Positions 60,801-64,000 of a stretch of 64,000 nucleotides of DNA are shown piece after piece (position 1 is the stretch's first letter; each line of letters begins with the position of its first letter). The stretch comes from Bemisia tabaci (lineage: Eukaryota > Arthropoda > Insecta > Hemiptera > Aleyrodidae), in contig NC_092797.1 in assembly GCF_918797505.1 (NCBI RefSeq), positions 1,302,001 to 1,366,000 of the forward strand, given 5' to 3'. The position numbers were made by a program, and so were the translations under genes. The notes under the pieces were generated by a model. That model was not told the DNA's origin. It ran no database searches and was given only the letters and a program-made list of their open reading frames with translations.

Positions 60801-63331
60801 TGCTTAAAAATTGGAATTCGGGAGCGAATTTTTAACCAAATATGCGTCAAGACTAGTTTTAATGGAAATTATTGATATTTAAATTTTTTCGAAAACTGCA
60901 CTTATGCGCCTCGTTCTCCAAGCCCCTTGATCGCTCTTTGACAAGAGTTTAAAATTCATGAATAAATGATGGAAATAACTTAGAAAACGTTTTGAGGCTG
61001 CAGACAGCAATCTATGCTCGGTCAATAATGGACATCTCGTTTCATTTTTATTCTTTCAGATTTCGACCCTCAGACGATACGGCCTATGCTTCGCTTGGCG
61101 CAAGTACAATCCAATACCTCTTAAAATGAATGAAATCAAGATTGAATACACAAACCTTACGTAAATTCCAAAAAATTAAGGTTTTTTCAGGCACTCCAGG
61201 CAGTTTTGGAGTTGGGCCTTTTCAAGGGTGCAAGAGCCATGTCTCACACTCTTCATCAATTAGTGTAGTCCTCGCTTGGGGCTTTCACTGTCTACTTGAT
61301 TAAAAGCAATCGAAGTCATTAATCTGAACATCATAGAGCAAGGATGACTTAAAGTGTATTTTCGTCTTAAAAGCGATGACATGATAAAACATCTTAAATT
61401 GTGACGCTGCAGAGATCACTTATGATTTGATTAAAGGACTTGAGAGAATCGGATTAGGAATTGCTCATCGAAAATCACTGAATTTTGTTCGTCACACAGG
61501 ATATGGGGCAAGGTTGGGCGGAAACAGTCTTGAGAGACATAATTAGGTACAAGCAGGTGCATGGGGAAATGAGACACGAGTAATTTAGATAAGCATGTCT
61601 TCCCGACTTCGATAAGAGCCACGGTACAACGCACAGACAGAAAGATTTCGTCACAAACGAAAAAAAAACAAAAAACTAAAACCCCCTCCTTCCAAAATTG
61701 GTTTGGACACAAATTGGTAATCCTTTGGGGAGGGGCAGGAAGTTCCAAAGCGTAAACCGCGTTCGCCGGAAATTTGCGTTCTCGTCTCATGGCAGATTGT
61801 CGATTTGCCTACGGCCTAATGTCCCCTTATAGGAAGAAAATCCAATATTTCCCAATAAAATTGCAATTTGCGTATCTTTATAAAATACTAGGGGGCCCTG
61901 CCCCTGACCGCTACGCGGCCCAACCCCCGGGAGGGCGCCTCGCGCCCTATACGCATATGTATAGGCAAAAATGTTCTTCCATTTTAATACACCATTTTGT
62001 GTTCGAGCTGCATCGATTTCAAAATTTTTAATGTAACACTCAGATTTGTAAATGATGAGGAATAGCTGGATGGAATGCAGGAAAAATTGAGTTAAACCTT
62101 ATACCTTGGACCTTGAACCTTGAACCCTGAGCGATGCACCGTTCCTCAACTCTTCGAATGAGGAGCCCTTCACGAGCTTTTCCATTGTTTTATTGTTTAT
62201 TCGAGTCGCTCAGGTAGAATCCCACACCTTGACGTTTCTAGCGGAAACGACATATCTCTCACGCTATTAACATTGGACTTAAGTGACATGAGCTTTAAAA
62301 GCTCTACAACATTAAAAGTTCGGGGTTTCATAATTTTTTGCACATCTACATCTACTACAGATGACATACATGTAAAGATCATCCTTATCAGTCCGGCAGT
62401 TCGTCAGAAATAGTGCTTCCAAGATTTTGCTTGTAGCTGTATAATATAGAGATTGAGAGGAAAAAAGACACCTACTTTAAAATTGCCACACCACTCAAGA
62501 TTTGCCTCATGCGCGGCTCGTCTGAACCAACTTTAAATGAAAAGCCGATGACACCAAAAAGCCTCTTTGGGAGCTTGATGTAGGATGGAAGTACTGTCAT
62601 TAAAGCCAAAAACGAAAAAAGGACTCTTCGAAAATAAAAACGATTTTTATGTTAACATGCGTGGTTTTTTCAAAGAATTAAGGGTCCATAATTTTCAGTG
62701 AGGAAAGCAGCGACCAAAAAAGTTAATATTATAACATAATATTGCTCTACAAGCTGAGGTGACGTCGTCGGTGGACCCGCAGGAAAATGAAGTAGTCTCG
62801 GTAAAAATCGATTATCTCGCAAACCAGTGGTCCAAAAATAAAAATCCATAGCTCGTTAGAAAAAAAGCTCGAGCTAAAATATTATGTTATAACATTAACT
62901 TTTTTGGTCGCTGTTTTCCTCCCCGAAAATTAGGGAAACTTAATATTTTTAAAAATCCACGCATGTTAACATAAAAATCGTTTTTATTTTCGAAGAGCCG
63001 GGCGGATTTTTTTCGTTTTTGGCTTAAATGACAGTACTTGCATCCTACTTCGAGCTCCCGAAGAGACTTTTTGGTGTCATCGACTTTTCATTTAAAGTTA
63101 GTTCAGACGAGCCGTGCATGTTGCCTGCGATCCTAGGACCGCGGAATGGGACATTTCCCTTTTCCATAGGAGGAGGAGGAGGACGAGGGGGGAGGGAGGT
63201 TTAGCAGGTAAAACCAACGGAAGACTCCAAAAAATAACCCTCCCGGTGGAGAGCATCAATACTTACGCTTTTTTGATGTCGGCAGCTGTGGCGGTTCTCG
63301 TGATTTCCAGCACTCTGTAGTAGTCCACCAT
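45865..63331 (-). CDS. DNAJB6: DnaJ/Hsp40 co-chaperone, DNAJB6/mrj type, 244 aa (287 aa with cassette)
   Basis: Constitutive coding exons: 63331-63267, 58610-58501, 49699-49490, 47499-47253, 45967-45865 (TAA). Phases agree and total 735 nt, close to the 241 aa I recall for the short human DNAJB6 isoform. Known role: Hsp70 co-chaperone that suppresses protein aggregation. Visible: a J domain at residues 1-58 (MVDYYRVLE at the start, HPD at 31-33, EAYEVLSD at the end), then [15 protein letters not shown] and a histidine/serine-rich linker. [18 protein letters not shown] and a Ser/Thr-rich stretch with [15 protein letters not shown] and [10 protein letters not shown] follow, matching the DNAJB6/B2 client-binding region. 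The start ATG lies 19 nt into its exon after a TTTCAG acceptor at 63351, so a 5'UTR exon lies upstream. A 43-codon cassette exon is described separately. Introns are full of transposons. Confidence 0.93.
46399..47226. mobile_element. MITE family A, copy 3, split by a LINE
   Basis: The left part begins TTGATTAGAGAACAAGGTGC and matches copy 1 through 'cttcctttctgccat' (about 46556). The right part resumes 'gcctccatgttattttgaaac' (about 47139) and ends GTCCTTCAAGCCCCTCAG. In copy 1 these two edges are adjacent ('ccgccattaggctccatg'), showing where the LINE entered. It ends 27 bp from DNAJB6 exon 4's donor. Confidence 0.7.
46557..47138 (+). mobile_element. 5'-truncated jockey/CR1-like LINE fragment
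   Basis: The plus-strand frame at 46568-46903 ends with text typical of the C-terminal part of non-LTR reverse-transcriptase proteins: [18 protein letters not shown], then VPAR, then a short block ending [12 protein letters not shown] and a stop. About 220 bp of 3'UTR follow, ending in TGTAAATAAATAAATA and CATA repeats, a usual LINE tail. About 580 bp remain of what would be a several-kb element. It lies antisense to DNAJB6 in its last intron. Confidence 0.7.
47560..48002. mobile_element. Long-inverted-repeat MITE family D, copy 2
   Basis: 443 bp. Ends ATGGGTCAGTTGCGCTGGTC and GACCAGCGCAACTGACCCAT are perfect inverses. Arms of about 200 bp share GTTTTTGACGTCATCCACCG and CGGTGGACGATATCAAAAAC. 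It lies 61 bp upstream (gene sense) of the acceptor of DNAJB6 exon 47499-47253. Confidence 0.85.
48058..48292. mobile_element. MITE with TACACGGAAAAA ends
   Basis: 235 bp near-perfect hairpin: TACACGGAAAAAATTAAATT and AATTTAAGTTTTTCCGTGTA at the tips, with TGTAGATTTCACAACACAAA and TTTGTGTTGTGAAATCTACG near the loop. Non-coding. In the DNAJB6 intron before exon 47499-47253. Confidence 0.8.
49776..50286. mobile_element. TACAGGGT element with 122 bp internal duplication and nested MITE C
   Basis: Begins TACAGGGTCATCC and ends GGCTCACCCTGTA, inverted at the tips. Inside, a 122 bp unit (49823-49944) is repeated in tandem (49945-50066) with few differences, starting cccttgtaattgttgaacaa. A family C hAT-MITE occupies 50090-50251. 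It starts 77 bp beyond DNAJB6 exon 49699-49490 on its acceptor side. Confidence 0.65.
50090..50251. mobile_element. hAT-type MITE family C, copy 1, with perfect 8 bp target duplication
   Basis: 162 bp, ends CAATGGCGTGGCGTG and CACGCCACGCCACTG, flanked by ATGAGGGT on both sides (50082-50089 and 50252-50259). The interior is rich in ATCGAT palindromes. Other copies: 52342-52505, 52537-52700 (opposite orientation) and about 56484-56640. Confidence 0.88.
50627..50880. mobile_element. MITE family K copy
   Basis: Left GTGCTAGGAAAGAACGCCGT with CTCTAAACGTCGCTAAATTT; right CGGCAACGTCTG with TTTTTCCTTAGCAGGGCAG. Family K has at least five other copies here (about 20640-20860, 52701-52967, 57040-57295, 57455-57705 and a half copy at 58675-58760), all with the 'ctaaggaaaaacgccgt' type start and 'cgttgccaaatttcc' inside. 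Confidence 0.6.
51541..51662. mobile_element. MITE family Q, copy 3
   Basis: 122 bp compact hairpin: TGGACTATTTCTGTCAAACG and GTTTGGCAGAAATACGTCCA, with GAACTATGTGCATTA and TAATGCACATAATCCG inside and a loop around 'gaatgcatgcataac'. Confidence 0.7.
51785..51918. mobile_element. MITE family L, copy 2
   Basis: Left ACTACATTATGCAATTAGGA then ACTACAATC; right GTAGTTCCCAATTGCAAAAT then GTAGT. Same layout as 40243-40390. In the long DNAJB6 intron. Confidence 0.6.
52342..52700. mobile_element. Two family C MITEs in opposite orientation
   Basis: Copy 2 (52342-52505) starts CAGTGGTGAGGCGTGAATGA and ends CACGCCACGCCACTG. Copy 3 (52537-52700) is the inverted orientation, starting TGGTGGCGTGGCGTGC and ending ATTCACGCTTCGCCAC. 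About 31 bp separates them, so together they form a 360 bp palindrome. A family K MITE (52701-52967) follows directly. Confidence 0.75.
54244..54372 (-). CDS. DNAJB6: Candidate in-frame cassette exon of the DNAJB6-like gene (43 codons)
   Basis: Acceptor GTGCCTACAG at 54373 and donor GTAGTT after 54244 bound 129 nt, exactly 43 codons, phase 1 at both ends. It can therefore be included between exons 58610-58501 and 49699-49490, or skipped, without a frame change. It encodes [10 protein letters not shown] at its start, a basic proline-rich middle ([19 protein letters not shown]) and an aromatic end ([13 protein letters not shown]). ESKRRIYDQ nearly repeats the EKKRRVYDQ that opens the next exon, and FRTFFEMPF echoes [11 protein letters not shown]. 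The donor is weak (GTAGTT). If not spliced, the frame runs on to a stop at about 54131, making it a terminal exon. Conservation of post-J-domain text argues it is real; use in transcripts is inferred. Confidence 0.65.
55099..56126. mobile_element. Non-autonomous hAT element, copy 2, with perfect 8 bp target duplication
   Basis: 1028 bp. Ends CAGGGCCGGATTTACC and TTAATCCGGCCCTG are inverted, with TAGGAACA flanking both sides (55091-55098 and 56127-56134). 'ATGCCGCCTATGGGCCGCG' near the left and 'CCGCCATGGGCCGCGGCCCA' near the right pair as subterminal repeats. No transposase frame. It lies in the long DNAJB6 intron and is the empty-site reference for the hairpin MITE in copy 1. A C run (about 17) is just upstream at 55037. 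Confidence 0.92.
56484..56640. mobile_element. MITE family C, copy 4 (right end damaged)
   Basis: Starts CAGTGGCGAGGCGTGAATGA then TCGATTATCGATAC like the other copies, and runs to CGCAAAGCACGCG, after which the family's right end (CACGCCACTG) is lost. Confidence 0.65.
56768..56975. mobile_element. MITE with TACAGGGTGTTTC ends
   Basis: 208 bp. Ends TACAGGGTGTTTCGAAAAGA and TTTCCTGAAACACCCTGTA are inverted. The interior includes 'gggggcagcccctggcgccc'. Non-coding; frames through it are by-products. Confidence 0.65.
57040..57705. mobile_element. Pair of family K MITEs
   Basis: Copy at about 57040-57295 in reverse orientation (starts 'acgaaaaaacagcgtatgcg', ends 'acatacggcgttctaccttg'), then copy at about 57455-57705 (starts 'aaggaagaacgccgtgcgag', ends 'acatacgctgttttttctta'). 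Both keep 'gttgccaaatt' or its inverse near the ends. Borders are approximate. Confidence 0.5.
58110..58355 (-). mobile_element. tRNA-derived SINE candidate
   Basis: On the minus strand, 58355 downward reads an A-box-like TTGCCTTAGTGTTCAGCGC, then a perfect T-arm CCGGGTTCGAATCCCGG (B box). A non-tRNA body follows with GCCGAGTAGATCTGCAGGAA and a distal ctatag/catag hairpin region near 58110-58150. The ends of the tRNA-like part do not form an acceptor stem, so it is a SINE head rather than a working tRNA. In a DNAJB6 intron, same strand as the gene. The 3' limit is uncertain. Confidence 0.6.
59326..59696. mobile_element. hAT-like element with internal 32 bp tandem repeats
   Basis: 371 bp. Ends CAGGGGTGCAGAAACTTCC and GGAAGTTTCTGCACCCGGCA then CCCCTG are inverted. 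Flanking octamers CACAAATA and CAAAAATA match at 7 of 8. About five degenerate units of about 32 bp (59421-59575) each contain 'acagcgcg', 'caacagtt' and 'ttcccccaaaa' type text. In DNAJB6 intron 1. Confidence 0.75.
60567..60931. mobile_element. MITE family A, copy 4, with expanded minisatellite
   Basis: Left TTGACGGGCTCGAGGACAAG then GCGCAAAAGTGCAG; right CTGCACTTATGCGCCTCGTT then CTCCAAGCCCCTTGA. Between 60618 and 60740 a 10-12 bp unit (taaatacgtg / tagaaatacgtg) is repeated about ten times. In copy 2 the same place has a single 'gatacgtgtttgaagtttcg'. Confidence 0.75.
62508..63120. mobile_element. 613 bp long-inverted-repeat element with 6 bp flanking repeat
   Basis: Tips CATGCGCGGCTCGTCTGAAC and GTTCAGACGAGCCGTGCATG are near-perfect inverses, with arms of about 285 bp (AAAAATCGTTTTTATTTTCG and its inverse; TTAATATTATAACATAATAT and its inverse). 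TTGCCT sits immediately on both sides (62502-62507 and 63121-63126). It lies in DNAJB6 intron 1, 146 bp from the first coding exon. Confidence 0.8.
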
Positions 63332-64000
63332 CCCGGAAACTCCACGGATCTGAAAGAGAGGAAACAAAGACCATTGAGAGCGCATTGTTTGGAGCCACCC
63401 GAGAGAGCGAAATATATTAATACTATCAAATGACTCGGGAGAAAACTAGAGCACGAGGCTATTTCCTCAGTCGCGTCTCGGACGAAAAAATACAGGTCGT
63501 CCTCATACCACTCAGAGAACTTAAGTGTTCAATTCCAAAACGACCCAAACAGGGTTACCACAGAATTTAGAGAATGAAATTCTCTTATATTTCCCTGATT
63601 TCTTTGTCACATTTTGGTAAAATCTCCTGACGATTTAGGATATGCCAGATGCTTAAAAAGACATGCTTTGAAATAGTTTTCAGGCTGAATTTGTGGTTCG
63701 AAGCGTCAAGCCCAGTTTAGAAAGGAAATAAAGGTGACTCGACAATTTTTCACTGACATTTTCCTCATTTTCCCTACATTTCCCGGTTTTCCCTTACCGC
63801 GGGAACCACGTAAACGGTTGAAGGAGAGATGCCCGGTTTCTGGAGCAGAGTCCTTGATTTTTCCCTGATTCCAGAAATGTTTCATTCCCTGACGAATTTC
63901 GGTTACTCCCGGTCTTAGATTGTGCGCTTTCCTATCGCAAGAAACGCTGAACGGAGCTCATAAACGGAGGGTAGAGGGGTAGAGGGGAGGAGGGAGGCGC
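63332..64000. other. DNAJB6 5' end and upstream region
   Basis: 63332-63350 is 5'UTR, following an acceptor-like CTCTTTCAG on the minus strand. Beyond it I see a family J MITE (63550-63808, CAGGGTTACCACAG and a decayed right end) and GA-rich sequence at the window edge. No promoter element can be assigned. Confidence 0.45.

Noticed and set aside
60486..60850. Two minus frames of 77 and 115 codons rich in Tyr, Thr, Val and His
   Set aside because: They are translations of the minisatellite in MITE A copy 4.
61431..61790. 119-codon minus ORF
   Set aside because: No recognisable family, odd composition, and lies in a DNAJB6 intron; long chance frames are expected in 64 kb.

Overview
This is eukaryotic nuclear DNA, almost certainly from an insect. 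It is AT-rich, with GT-AG introns, three conserved animal genes and a very dense load of short inverted-repeat transposons (MITEs). Several repeat families remind me of sequences I associate with whiteflies (Hemiptera, Bemisia-like), but that is memory and not a search, so treat it as a weak inference. No bacterial operons, rRNA genes, CRISPR arrays or standalone functional tRNA genes are visible.

Genes in order. (1) At 591-1653, minus strand, two small exons join in frame and look like part of a short cysteine-containing, possibly secreted protein; both ends are missing. (2) At 11235-20471, minus strand, is a complete eight-exon N-acetylgalactosamine kinase gene (GALK2-like, 459 aa) with all three GHMP/galactokinase signatures. 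(3) At 25678-34943, plus strand, is a complete eight-exon FBXL4-like F-box/LRR gene (645 aa), divergent from GALK2 with about 5.2 kb between the two starts. (4) At 45865-63331, minus strand, is a DnaJ/Hsp40 gene of the DNAJB6/mrj type (244 aa), convergent with FBXL4. It has an apparent in-frame 43-codon cassette exon at 54244-54372 that would give a 287 aa isoform. Every splice junction was checked by eye for GT-AG and reading phase, and the exon lengths sum to whole codons in genes 2-4. The genes show no shared pathway; they are ordinary housekeeping neighbours.

The rest is mobile DNA. hAT-like elements are the best supported: a 1028 bp element at 55099-56126 with a perfect 8 bp target duplication, a paralogue at 5336-6681, a 162 bp family with an 8 bp duplication at 50090-50251, a 435 bp element with an 8 bp duplication at 33708-34142, and a 371 bp element with a near-perfect one at 59326-59696. 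Other long-inverted-repeat elements lie in introns and intergenic DNA, some within about 50 bp of exon edges. Nested insertions can be read directly by comparing filled and empty copies: hAT in MITE A, hairpin MITE in hAT, LINE in MITE A, hAT MITE in a TACAGGGT element. A 5'-truncated jockey/CR1-like LINE and a tRNA-derived SINE candidate lie in DNAJB6 introns.

I see no wholly new multi-gene system. The items most worth following up are the DNAJB6 cassette exon, which repeats the sequence just after the J domain, and a Penelope-like inverted repeat with hammerhead-ribozyme-like cores in FBXL4 intron 4. Also of interest are the apparent absence of the N-terminal membrane segment in FBXL4, and the nested-insertion record.
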